NCBI GenBank assembly: GCA_900544625.1
Contig: UQVR01000012.1
Location: 1 to 34,653, forward strand
DNA from: an uncultured Mycoplasmatota bacterium
Lineage (GTDB): Bacteria > Bacillota_I > Bacilli_A > RF39 > UBA660
Reading direction: 5' to 3'
DNA: 34,653 nucleotides
The position numbers and the translations under genes were made by a program. Below, one piece after another: positions 1-7,886 of this stretch (positions are counted from its first letter, which is position 1; every line of letters starts with the position of its first letter). The notes under the pieces were generated by a model that saw nothing but the letters and a program-made list of their open reading frames with translations, made no database searches and was not told the DNA's origin.

Positions 1-721
1 CGTATCTGTATGAATTATCTCCAGCTCCATTTGCGAGTGTTGAGTCATGATAATAAATGTTATTTTTACCTTGAACACCAGTATACTTTGCAATAACCCA
101 ATCAGCTAAATTACTTTCTCTATCATAAGCTTTTACAGCAACACCTGCTTTAAATGTTTTATTCATTGTAGTATTGGTTGCATTTTCATCAACAAATAGA
201 TATAAGTCATATTGTTTATTACCTTTTAAAACAACTGTTGTATTATGTATTTTATAAATACTACCATAAGTTCCTTTTAATCCTGTGTTAAGTTCTGTTT
301 TATCTGTGTCGCTAAAGTCTGAAGAACCATCTGTTGCGCTAGATAGAATGCCTTCTACTACAGCTGTTTTTGAACCTTTTTCTGTTAAAATATAATGAAT
401 ATTTTCATCTGTTAATGTATTTGTATTAAGGGTTGCAATATATAAATTAAAACCTACATAAGAATCACAATAAGAAGTGACAGTTAAACTATATGGTGTG
501 GTTTGTAAGCCTCTATTTCTACTCATTGGATATGAATTTGAAAGATTAACTGAACTTGTACCAGTTAGTTTAATTTTTGCACAACTAGATAAACTTACCT
601 CAGTTAAATTACCACCTTGTTCAACAGGTTTCATAAAAGCTGTAGTTATTCCAATTGATAAAACTATAACAATCAAAACTGCAAGAATTGATAAAATTAT
701 AACTCTAGTATTTTTACTCAT
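1..721 (-). CDS. Secreted or membrane-anchored surface protein, partial (C-terminus beyond window)
   Basis: The reading frame is open from an ATG at 721 to the window edge, giving 240 residues. An AAAGGAGA ribosome site lies about 8 bases upstream. The protein begins with a short basic stretch (MSKNTR) and one strongly hydrophobic segment (residues ~6-28), fitting a signal anchor or uncleaved signal peptide. The exported part is rich in Thr, Ser and Asn. The last ~30 visible residues (YTGVQGKNNIYYH, then GAGDNSYRY) match the segment YTGTQGENNLYFH ... NDNSYRY of the protein at 5193-6275. The two therefore share a C-terminal extracellular module. No enzymatic motif is visible. The function is unknown; a cell-surface role is inferred. 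Confidence 0.75.
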   Translation of the reverse strand, partial: MSKNTRVIILSILAVLIVIVLSIGITTAFMKPVEQGGNLTEVSLSSCAKIKLTGTSSVNLSNSYPMSRNRGLQTTPYSLTVTSYCDSYVGFNLYIATLNTNTLTDENIHYILTEKGSKTAVVEGILSSATDGSSDFSDTDKTELNTGLKGTYGSIYKIHNTTVVLKGNKQYDLYLFVDENATNTTMNKTFKAGVAVKAYDRESNLADWVIAKYTGVQGKNNIYYHDSTLANGAGDNSYRY

Positions 722-751
722 AAGAAAAATCTCCTTTAGTTTACTATTTAA

Positions 752-780
752 ATTATAAATTAAATTTAAATTTTGTTCAA
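752..780 (-). promoter_or_regulatory. Sigma-A-type promoter of the surface protein gene
   Basis: On the minus strand, TTGAAC (775-780) and TATAAT (752-757) are separated by exactly 17 bases. They lie about 30 bases upstream of the ATG at 721. This is a near-consensus vegetative promoter. Confidence 0.7.
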
Positions 781-829
781 GTATATTTTAAAAATATTTA
801 GTTTTATTTAACAATTTTATGAAATTATT

Positions 830-869
830 ACAAAAACAAAACTAGAGAGTGCTCTCTAGTTTCTTTTTT
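830..869. terminator. Bidirectional intrinsic terminator
   Basis: A perfect inverted repeat ACTAGAGAG/CTCTCTAGT (841-860) is flanked by T-rich tracts on both strands. It follows the Nudix gene (906-1367) on the minus strand, separating it from the surface protein gene. Confidence 0.75.
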
Positions 870-905
870 AAGTTCCTGTTATGCTTGGAATCATCACTTT
901 TTTAA

Positions 906-1367
906 TCAAATATCTTTTAAAACTATATGTTCTACATTTGGATTTCTAATAATTCCTTTTACAACTCCTGGTTCTACATTTAGTAAAATAAATGCTTCTT
1001 CTTTAACCCAATTCATAGTTATATTATCATTTTCTAAATTTTTAAAATCTCCATTATATAAAGATTCATCTAAATCACATAAATACACAAATAAATACTC
1101 ATGAATATTTTTTCCTTTATAAACAAAGAAATTTTCTATTACTCTTGCAATTCTCAAATCATTTCCATCTAAATCATAATTCAACTCTTCTTTTAATTCT
1201 CTAAGTAAAGCATCTTTACTATCTTCACCCACTTTTACCCGTCCCCCAGGTAAACTATAATAATTTTTATTTTTATGTTCACAAACTAATATTTCACCTT
1301 TACATCTAATAAATGCACTAGTTCTAACATTTAAAATATAATTATTTAAATCAACACTTATATCCAT
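906..1367 (-). CDS. Nudix hydrolase
   Basis: The protein has 153 residues and an intact Nudix box: GGRVKVGED, then RELKEEL (pattern GX5EX7REUXEEXG-like). It would hydrolyse a nucleoside-diphosphate-linked substrate, using the box glutamates to bind Mg2+. The substrate cannot be told from sequence. I chose the ATG at 1367 because GGAAGG lies about 10 bases upstream; an alternative TTG at 1385 has no good site. It follows the DUF6320 gene by 39 bases with no terminator between, so it is probably the last gene of that transcript. A terminator follows at 841-860. Confidence 0.85.
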   Translation of the reverse strand: MDISVDLNNYILNVRTSAFIRCKGEILVCEHKNKNYYSLPGGRVKVGEDSKDALLRELKEELNYDLDGNDLRIARVIENFFVYKGKNIHEYLFVYLCDLDESLYNGDFKNLENDNITMNWVKEEAFILLNVEPGVVKGIIRNPNVEHIVLKDI

Positions 1368-1406
1368 AACTAACCTACCTTCCAATAAAAGTATAACATA
1401 ATTTTA

Positions 1407-2066
1407 TTAAATATGAAATCTCTTTTCTAATTCATTCCTAACTACTTTTTTATTAAAAACTAATAAATATATTAACATAACTATACTAAAAATTGAACAA
1501 ATGTAACTAGGTATATTAACATATAATTTATTTAATATAATAAGTAATCCGGGAATAAGTCCTAAAACAGAAGCAAAACAAGTATAAAAGACAAATTCAC
1601 CTTTTAACTTTTTAATAAACATACTTAGAATAAATACTCCGATTAAGTAAGAGACTATAATAAATGGTAATAAATAATTTACGCTCCATAATTTAAAGCC
1701 CGTTGAATAATCCCAAATTAATGATAAAACAATCAAAAAAATCATTTCCAAAAATAACATTTTTATTAAATTTCTTCTACTATTTAAAGAAATAAGTAAA
1801 GTAACCCAAAAAGTAATAATACCTAAAACAACAAAATAAGACCAACTAAGAGTGTGAGCTATAGAATAATTAATATATAAAGAAATAAATATTCCACATA
1901 AAGACAAAAATAATAATATTTTTTTCATTAAATGATATTTTTTATCTAAACAATTTACATACGGAAATACATTTTCTCCATTATTACTTTTAATATTACA
2001 TCCACACAAAGGGCATTTACTTGTTTTAGTATTTATAAAAACATTACATTTATTACATTTATTCAT
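1407..2066 (-). CDS. DUF6320-type membrane protein with N-terminal zinc ribbon
   Basis: The protein has 219 residues. The N-terminus carries two CxxC pairs (CNKC near residue 4, CPLC near 18), a zinc-ribbon pattern. About six hydrophobic segments fill the rest, and the C-terminus is basic (RNELEKRF). I recognise this architecture as DUF6320, whose genes I recall beside an alcohol-acetyltransferase-like gene and an alpha/beta hydrolase, as here. The upstream gene stops at 2059, inside this gene. The ATG at 2066 is preferred because GGTGAT sits just upstream, embedded in the end of the acyltransferase gene, so translation is probably coupled. The biochemical function is unknown. Confidence 0.75.
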   Translation of the reverse strand: MNKCNKCNVFINTKTSKCPLCGCNIKSNNGENVFPYVNCLDKKYHLMKKILLFLSLCGIFISLYINYSIAHTLSWSYFVVLGIITFWVTLLISLNSRRNLIKMLFLEMIFLIVLSLIWDYSTGFKLWSVNYLLPFIIVSYLIGVFILSMFIKKLKGEFVFYTCFASVLGLIPGLLIILNKLYVNIPSYICSIFSIVMLIYLLVFNKKVVRNELEKRFHI

Positions 2067-3282
2067 CATAATCACCATAATCATTAGTATTTATTATTAC
2101 ATCAATACCAACCTTGCTTAAGAACTTAAAGAAATTCTTCTCTATTTCACTATTTACAAATTTTGATGAAAAGCTAATAACCATTTTATCATTATAAGAA
2201 CACATACACATTTGTATTTTAGATGTGCTTGTAAATACACTAAAATAATCAATATATTTTTTATAAATATCTGGCATATTAATAATACCAATATTAGATA
2301 AAGTCATAGTTTGATATTCATTTTCGATATTACATGCTATTTTTAAAACCAAATCTTTTATAAATACTGGTATTAATCTAACAATAAATATATCTTCTAG
2401 CTTTATCATACTATTCATTTTATCTTTTATATTTTCTTTATCTAATTTTTCTTTAAAAGATTTTTTAACACTTTTTGTTATGTCTTTAAATGAATCAATA
2501 TTATATGAATAATCAATATTAACTACACTAAAAAAGTTTCTAACTGTATATGTTGGATAATATTTTCTTAAATTAACTGGTATTGTTATAACTATAGGTT
2601 TTTTACTTTTGCTCTTTAATCCTCCAATAGACTTAATTAAAACACTAGTTAAATATTCAGTAATTGTTAAATCAAGCTCCTTAGCTTTTACTTTAATATC
2701 ATTAACACTTACAATACCTTCGATTACTTTAAGTCTATCATCTATATATTTTTCATCCTTAATTCTATATGCTTTTTTACTTTTTATTACTTTCTTAAAA
2801 TTACTATCTTTATATTTTTTAAAAGCATCTTCTTTTATTTCTTTAATACTTCCCTCATTTATTACTTCATTATTTTTAATATTATATAAATTATTTAAAT
2901 AATTAGCTACCAAACTTTTTAAAAATGTAAGAGTTCCTGTTCCATCAGTAAGAGCATGATCTACCTCTAAATTAATTCTATTTTTATAAACACTTACTTC
3001 AAACAAATTATTATTACTTATTTTAGAACAAGGCCATTTATCTTCTTTCTTTACTTCATAAACCTTTTCTACTTCTTCTAAATAATACCAAAATATACCT
3101 TTTCTTAAACTTGACTTAAATATTGGATACTCATCCAAAGTTTCATTTAAAGCTTTATTTAAAACATCTACTTTAACTTCATCAAACAAAGTTACACTAA
3201 ACCTAAATATTTTAGGATCTTTCTTACTTTTAGATGGTGGAAATATTTTTGCTGCATTATCTAAACTATACCATTTACTCAA
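2059..3282 (-). CDS. Condensation-fold acyltransferase (alcohol acetyltransferase-like)
   Basis: The protein has ~407 residues with a HxxxDG active-site motif (HALTDGTG, near residue 110). This motif is typical of the BAHD/condensation/WS-DGAT/PapA acyltransferase fold, where the His acts as general base to move an acyl group to an alcohol or amine. The second half has the expected hydrophobic core (KPIVITIPVNLRKYY). No export signal is seen, so it is probably cytoplasmic or membrane-peripheral. The TTG at 3282 follows AGGAAGTGAT at good spacing; a GTG at 3291 is possible but lies inside that site. It overlaps both neighbours, the hydrolase upstream and DUF6320 downstream, so the three are co-expressed. 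The substrate is unknown. Confidence 0.75.
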   Translation of the reverse strand: MSKWYSLDNAAKIFPPSKSKKDPKIFRFSVTLFDEVKVDVLNKALNETLDEYPIFKSSLRKGIFWYYLEEVEKVYEVKKEDKWPCSKISNNNLFEVSVYKNRINLEVDHALTDGTGTLTFLKSLVANYLNNLYNIKNNEVINEGSIKEIKEDAFKKYKDSNFKKVIKSKKAYRIKDEKYIDDRLKVIEGIVSVNDIKVKAKELDLTITEYLTSVLIKSIGGLKSKSKKPIVITIPVNLRKYYPTYTVRNFFSVVNIDYSYNIDSFKDITKSVKKSFKEKLDKENIKDKMNSMIKLEDIFIVRLIPVFIKDLVLKIACNIENEYQTMTLSNIGIINMPDIYKKYIDYFSVFTSTSKIQMCMCSYNDKMVISFSSKFVNSEIEKNFFKFLSKVGIDVIINTNDYGDYDE

Positions 3283-4096
3283 AAAAATCACTTCCTTTTA
3301 AAAAATCTATTACTAAATCCGTATATTTATGTTCTAACATATTTGTTAAAAATCCATGAGTTGCATCTTTTAAATCTAAGTATCTAGTTTTAACTAAGAA
3401 TCTATCTAACTTCTCTTTTAAAGCATAACCTTCATCATGAAGTGGATCATGTGTGCCTGTAATTATAGTAACGGGAGGTATCCCAAATAACCAATTATTA
3501 TGAAGCAAATTTACTCTCTTATCTTTATAATCCTTATCACTTTTTAAATATAAAGCAAAATAATCACGTAATGATTCTTTAGTAAGTAATGTTTTACCAC
3601 TATTATCTATTATTGATTTAAATTTTGTTTTACTAGTATAATCAGTCTGAGTTGTGGGATAAGTCATAATAATTTCTTTAAATTTTAATTTTCTATTTTC
3701 TGAAGCAACCGAAAAAGCAAGATTTGCTCCGGCTGAATCCCCCATTATTGCTACATCTTTATTTAATTTAAATATTTCTTCACATACTTTATTTATTTCA
3801 TTTATTTGATATGGAAACTTATATTCTGGTGCTAATTTATAATCAATTGATATAACACAAACATTTAAACTTTTAGATAACTTATAACAAAGATTAGAAT
3901 GTGTATTTAATCCACCTGATACAAAACCACCGCCATGAACATAAATTAGAATTCTTTTTCTCCCCTCATTAAATATTCTTACATCAGTATCTAATATTTT
4001 AAAATCTCTATAATACTTCTTTGGTACAGTATTTAAATTAGTTAACTCATCCACTTTTCTATACAATTCTATATTATCTTTCATTGATATTTTCAC
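3275..4096 (-). CDS. Alpha/beta hydrolase, HSL/acetyl-esterase type
   Basis: The protein has ~273 residues. Family motifs appear in order: the oxyanion-hole HGGGFVSGG, the nucleophile elbow GDSAGANLA, an acidic residue in THDPLHDEG, and the catalytic His in THGF. This is the hormone-sensitive-lipase-like esterase family, which cleaves short acyl esters. It lacks a signal peptide and is probably cytoplasmic. A GTG start at 4096 is favoured because GGTGAT lies just upstream; an in-frame ATG at 4084 is the alternative. It is the first gene of the overlapping set with the acyltransferase and DUF6320, suggesting an ester made by one enzyme and cut by another, though that is inference. Confidence 0.8.
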   Translation of the reverse strand: MKISMKDNIELYRKVDELTNLNTVPKKYYRDFKILDTDVRIFNEGRKRILIYVHGGGFVSGGLNTHSNLCYKLSKSLNVCVISIDYKLAPEYKFPYQINEINKVCEEIFKLNKDVAIMGDSAGANLAFSVASENRKLKFKEIIMTYPTTQTDYTSKTKFKSIIDNSGKTLLTKESLRDYFALYLKSDKDYKDKRVNLLHNNWLFGIPPVTIITGTHDPLHDEGYALKEKLDRFLVKTRYLDLKDATHGFLTNMLEHKYTDLVIDFLKGSDFFE

Positions 4097-4127
4097 GATT
4101 ATCACCAATAATATAATAACACAAAAG

Positions 4128-4151
4128 AAAAATAGATTCTACTCTATTTTT
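4128..4151 (-). terminator. Intrinsic terminator after spoIVB
   Basis: The minus-strand RNA can form AAAAATAGA/TCTATTTTT around a 6-base loop, followed by CTTTTG. The hairpin contains the spoIVB stop codon. The same stretch leads into the start region of the hydrolase gene. Confidence 0.6.
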
Positions 4152-5115
4152 CACCTTCTTCAAGCATAGTTGTTATGAATAAACCATATCCAGTCGTAGG
4201 ATTATCAATTATAACATGAGTTACAGCACCAATGATTTTCCCATTTTGGATAATCGGAGAACCACTCATTCCCTGTACAACCCCACCTGTTTTATCGAGT
4301 AACTCTTTATCAGTTATTTTAAATGATATATTTTTAACTTTAGAATATTCATCTATTTTAGTAATTTCTATATCATAATATTTAATATCTTCTTTACTTA
4401 AAACTGTTGCAATACTTGCTTTTCCTATTTTTACTTCATCATTTCTTGCTACTTCTAACCTTTCCTTATTGGGTAATATACTATCATAAATTCCATATAT
4501 ACCCACGTTAGTATTTTTATTTATACTTCCATATTTAGTATTATAATAAAATTTAGCATTTTTACTTCCAGCATATCCAACTTTGCTTTTATCGATACCA
4601 GTAATATAATTTCTAAATATACTTCCGTCTTTAATTTCTACGATATTATTTATATTAGATTCCACTATTTCATGTCCTAAAGCACCAAATATTTTAGTTT
4701 CAGGATCAATATAAGTAAGGGTACCAGTACCAGTTATACTATTTTTAACATAAAGGCCAGTTTTATAAATATCTCCATCCTTAACCAGTTCTAATTTACT
4801 AGTTCTAACCTTTTTATCTCTTCTTAGTTCTACATTTACTTCTCCTAAACTAACATTTGCTTCAATTGCTTTAGTTAATTCTTCAATAGTGTTTACTTCT
4901 ACATCATTTATTTTAACAATATAATCACCTGCTTTTATTACTGGCACACCTTTATTAAATTTACTATTTATTTGGTAAAATCCAATAACCATTACACCTT
5001 TACTATTTACTTCAATACCCAGGGTTTCTCCACCAGGGATAACATAGTTTGAATACGCAAAGACATTAATTGGTAATAATAACCAACTTATTAATAATAT
5101 TTTTAATTTTTTCAA
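4144..5115 (-). CDS. spoIVB: SpoIVB-type serine peptidase (S55) with PDZ domain
   Basis: The protein has ~323 residues. A hydrophobic signal anchor (ILLISWLLLPINVFAY) is followed by a PDZ domain (roughly residues 35-110) and an S55 peptidase domain. The catalytic His is seen in GALGHEI (about 148) and the Ser in GMSGSPI, followed by the family's THVIIDNPTTGYG. In sporulating Bacillota, SpoIVB is secreted from the forespore and activates the sigma-K checkpoint. It is somewhat shorter than the B. subtilis protein (~425 residues). A TTG start at 5115 is preferred because AGGTGAT precedes it by about 6 bases; a GTG at 5124 overlaps that site. No other sporulation gene is nearby, and it is bounded by terminators, so it is monocistronic. 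Confidence 0.9.
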   Translation of the reverse strand: MKKLKILLISWLLLPINVFAYSNYVIPGGETLGIEVNSKGVMVIGFYQINSKFNKGVPVIKAGDYIVKINDVEVNTIEELTKAIEANVSLGEVNVELRRDKKVRTSKLELVKDGDIYKTGLYVKNSITGTGTLTYIDPETKIFGALGHEIVESNINNIVEIKDGSIFRNYITGIDKSKVGYAGSKNAKFYYNTKYGSINKNTNVGIYGIYDSILPNKERLEVARNDEVKIGKASIATVLSKEDIKYYDIEITKIDEYSKVKNISFKITDKELLDKTGGVVQGMSGSPIIQNGKIIGAVTHVIIDNPTTGYGLFITTMLEEGEK

Positions 5116-5163
5116 TATAATCACCTATCTATAATTATTATGGATGAAATAAATAAAATTAAA

Positions 5164-5194
5164 AAACCAATTATTGGCTTACCAACAATTGGTT
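5164..5194 (-). terminator. Intrinsic terminator after the surface protein gene
   Basis: The minus-strand RNA forms AACCAATTGTTGG paired with CCAATAATTGGTT around a 4-base loop, followed by TTTTAATTTTA. It starts at the stop codon of the gene at 5193-6275. Confidence 0.75.
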
Positions 5195-6275
5195 AATTAA
5201 TAATGAACGGATCATTTTTAGCACCTGTACCCGATATATAAGAAACATCAGAATTTAAATAAAATGTAGGTCTTACAAGATGCAAATCCAAATCAACAAA
5301 ACCATTTGTATAAGTACCTCTATTTCCATACCATGCAAGTCCTCCGCCTTCAGATGTAATAGTCCAACCATAAAAATCACCAAAACAACCTACTTCATGT
5401 TTTTTCCAGCCATTACCAACCCAATTTATAGGTTCAGTTGCATAACCTAAGTCCGAAATATAAACAATTCCAACTTTAGCACTAATTTTAACTGCAGTAT
5501 CAGACATTTCCTTATTAAATATATTTTTAATATTGTCATCAATACCTCCAGAAATCTCACTGGCACTCCATATTGAAGTCGAAATTTTGCTAGAATAATT
5601 ACCCAAAGAATTTAAAAATGTTCCATTTAAATAAGTATTTAAACTTGCAGTTTTCCAAACATAAGAACTAGTGTCATCCCAATACATATCCCCTATTGAA
5701 GAATACTTCATGAGTTTTACTTTACCTTCAAATACTCCAATAACTCTATATAAATTATTTTCAGGGCATGGGCTTTCTGAGGAACCAAAACACACATAGT
5801 TATTTACATTTACATCGGCACTAGCATATCTATATGAGTTATCATTTGCATCATTTGTGAGTGTTCCATTATGAAAATACAAATTGTTTTCTCCTTGAGT
5901 TCCTGTATATAATGATTTTATATAACTTGTAAGTGTTGGTACAACATATATATCAAAATAAACATAACATTTATCAGAAATGTTTCCACTAACTACAACA
6001 GACTTATTTGTATCATCCCAACTTAACATTGAACCATTTTCACATCTTGACAACTCACTATTAAAAACATAACCTTCCGTAGGCCACTTACTCTGTGTAA
6101 CTGTTTTATAATCACCAGCTCCCGCAGTTTGTTCTAAATTCATTGATAATAATGAATCATTTTTCTGAACATAATAATTATCATCAATATAATTTTCTTT
6201 TTTATTATATATTATAAAAAAATTAATTATTATAATAAAACTAAATATCAATATTAATGTCATGTACTTCTTCAT
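5193..6275 (-). CDS. Surface protein with C-terminal DUF6273/C-type-lectin-like domain
   Basis: The protein has 360 residues from an ATG at 6275, preceded by GTAGAGGTTGAT. Earlier in-frame ATGs lack a site. Residues ~4-22 form a hydrophobic signal anchor. A short module follows with two Cys and the pattern GYVFNSELSRCENG ... ISDKCYVYFD. The C-terminal ~230 residues contain NNYVCFGSSESPCPENNLYR, SLNTYLNGTFLNSL and RPTFYLNSDVSYISGTG. These resemble the DUF6273 class of extracellular domains that I associate with the C-type-lectin/FGE fold. A related module is seen at the end of the gene at 1-721. The role is probably cell-surface binding; the ligand is unknown. Confidence 0.7.
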   Translation of the reverse strand: MKKYMTLILIFSFIIIINFFIIYNKKENYIDDNYYVQKNDSLLSMNLEQTAGAGDYKTVTQSKWPTEGYVFNSELSRCENGSMLSWDDTNKSVVVSGNISDKCYVYFDIYVVPTLTSYIKSLYTGTQGENNLYFHNGTLTNDANDNSYRYASADVNVNNYVCFGSSESPCPENNLYRVIGVFEGKVKLMKYSSIGDMYWDDTSSYVWKTASLNTYLNGTFLNSLGNYSSKISTSIWSASEISGGIDDNIKNIFNKEMSDTAVKISAKVGIVYISDLGYATEPINWVGNGWKKHEVGCFGDFYGWTITSEGGGLAWYGNRGTYTNGFVDLDLHLVRPTFYLNSDVSYISGTGAKNDPFIIN

Positions 6276-6425
6276 AAAATCAACCTCTACTACTTTTACT
6301 TTCATATCAATTTTACTATGTATTGTTTCATTAATGATAGACACAAAATAGTAGCATTTTATAACTATACTAAATTAGTATTAAAATAGTAAAATTAAAT
6401 TAATTAAATGAAAGGACATGATTTT

Positions 6426-6635
6426 ATGAAAAATATAGTATCAAGTAATATTAGAGTTGAAGAAGAATCTTGGTATAAATTAAGAATAATAGCAAGCAAT
6501 AACAAAAGAAGCATAAATAAAGAAATTGAGTATCTAATTGACCAAAGAATTGAAGAATATGAAGAAAAATATGGAGAAATTGAAATAAATTATGAAGAAA
6601 TAGAAAAAAGCCAAAAATGGCTTATTAAATATTAA
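6426..6635 (+). CDS. Small Arc/ribbon-helix-helix DNA-binding protein
   Basis: The protein has 69 residues from an ATG at 6426; AAAGGA lies upstream, and that site would fall inside the gene if the ATG at 6408 were used. The pattern SNIRVEEESWYKLRIIASNNKRSINKEIEYLI matches Arc-family repressors: a short beta strand, then two helices with the conserved NKRSINKEI turn. The C-terminal tail is very acidic (EEYEEKYGEIEINYEEIE). It is one of two plus-strand genes in the window. Its 3' end faces a Fic/Doc remnant, so it may once have belonged to a toxin-antitoxin pair, although the orientation is convergent rather than operonic. Confidence 0.7.
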   Translation: MKNIVSSNIRVEEESWYKLRIIASNNKRSINKEIEYLIDQRIEEYEEKYGEIEINYEEIEKSQKWLIKY

Positions 6636-6974
6636 ATATATTGTTTTATAGTTGTATTCTTTTTCTGGTGTTTCATCCATTGGAATGTTATATTTCATTT
6701 TAAACAAACTTACTAAAGTATCAATTTCCAATTTAGAACGCTTTCTTAAAAATTCTGCAAAACCATCATAGTCACAATTATTTATATACTTATAGTATTC
6801 TTTAGTGTCTTCTTCTGTTATAATAATCGGTGCACAAAAAGATTTTAATAAATTACTAGCCAGTATTATTTTAACACATCTTTTATTACCATCTTCAAAT
6901 GGATGTATTCTCATAAAATTAATATGAAACATAGATTCTCTTAAACATAAAAATCTGGATAAAATGAACTTAAA
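6534..6974 (-). pseudogene. Fic/Doc-type protein, truncated remnant
   Basis: The frame carries the core motif RIHPFEDGNKR (HPFxDGNxR, here with the Doc-like NKR ending), preceded by the helix LCLRESMFHINFM and followed by a plausible Fic C-terminus (TEEDTKEYYKYIN). Fic domains usually have ~80 or more residues before this motif. Here the frame reaches a stop at 6975-6977 after only ~14 codons and has no ribosome site. A GGAGG-ATG at 6997-6995 opens in another frame and stops after 18 codons, consistent with a frameshift. The 3' end runs antisense into the Arc gene and is unlikely to be native. An AMPylating or phosphorylating activity is therefore not expected. Confidence 0.65.
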
Positions 6975-7058
6975 TTAACAAATATTTCTTTATACATATA
7001 TCCTCCATTAAATTACGAATTATTCTAACACTATTTTTTTAAAAAAACAAGTTAACAA

Positions 7059-7090
7059 AAAAATTGTTCATATTATTATAAACAATTTTT
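7059..7090 (-). terminator. Intrinsic terminator after Hpt-receiver gene
   Basis: The minus-strand RNA forms AAAAATTGTT/AACAATTTTT around a 12-base AT loop, followed by TTG. It lies just past the stop of the gene at 7100. Confidence 0.6.
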
Positions 7091-7099
7091 CATGAAAAA

Positions 7100-7882
7100 T
7101 TATAATTTACTATTTATAGTTTTTTCAAGTATCTTTTTTACATCTCTTTCATTAAAAGGTTTAAGAAGTATATCTACAATTGGATATTTAAATGCTTTAT
7201 CAATAGATTCTTTATCATCTACTCCAGTTATAATAGAAATTGGAATACTTCTAAATAGATCTTTACTTTTATAATAATCTAATACTTCAAAACCATTAAC
7301 ATTTGGCATATTTAAATCAAGAAGAACAGCTTTAACATTTTTCCTTTTTTCTTCAGATTCTAAAATATCTATTGCTTCTTTACCATCAGTTGCTGAAATT
7401 ACATCAAAAGAATCATCAAGAATTTTTAATATAAAATTTCTTATTATATTTGAATCATCTACCACTAAGATTGCTTTATCACTTGTTTTAACAGGTTCTT
7501 TATAAGATGATTCATCTACTATTCCCACACCCATATATTTTTTTACTAAGTTAACTACTCTATTTGCTTCAGTCATAAGCTCATTAAAATGTTCACTTAC
7601 ATAATACATATCATTTGCTTTGCTTTTAAGTTCATGATCGTATGCAAGTTCACCAAGAACCTCAAAACCAAAATATCTCGCATCACTTTTTAAAGAATGC
7701 ACAAGTATTGCATAATTAGCCATATCACCAATTTCTTTACAAGCTTTTATTTTTTCTAGTTTTCCAGGCACTTCTTGCAAAAAAGTTTCAAGTGTTGCAT
7801 CATATGTTTCCATATCTCCGAATAGTTCTAGAGCCTTTTTAATATTTGCTCCATTGTTAATTAAAATGTTTACATCTTTCAT
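7100..7882 (-). CDS. Hpt-receiver two-domain phosphorelay protein
   Basis: The protein has 260 residues. The N-terminal ~105 residues form an Hpt domain with the phospho-accepting His in HSLKSDARYFG. After a short linker, residues ~135-258 form a receiver: acidic pair VVDDS, phospho-Asp in LLDLNMPNVNG, conserved Thr in ITG and Lys in LLKPF. There is no DNA-binding or enzymatic output domain. It starts at an ATG preceded by AAGGAGTG, 4 bases after the stop of the hybrid kinase at 7887, so the two are co-transcribed. It probably takes phosphate from the kinase receivers through its Hpt His. How the signal leaves the relay is not visible here. Confidence 0.9.
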   Translation of the reverse strand: MKDVNILINNGANIKKALELFGDMETYDATLETFLQEVPGKLEKIKACKEIGDMANYAILVHSLKSDARYFGFEVLGELAYDHELKSKANDMYYVSEHFNELMTEANRVVNLVKKYMGVGIVDESSYKEPVKTSDKAILVVDDSNIIRNFILKILDDSFDVISATDGKEAIDILESEEKRKNVKAVLLDLNMPNVNGFEVLDYYKSKDLFRSIPISIITGVDDKESIDKAFKYPIVDILLKPFNERDVKKILEKTINSKL

Positions 7883-7886
7883 AATC

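Noticed and set aside
477..758. Plus-strand 93-codon open frame
   Set aside because: It is antisense to the surface protein gene (1-721), which has a promoter, ribosome site and signal anchor; this frame has no family match.
4108..5160. A sigma-G-type promoter before spoIVB
   Set aside because: CATAATA resembles the -10 element, but no matching -35 lies at the right distance.
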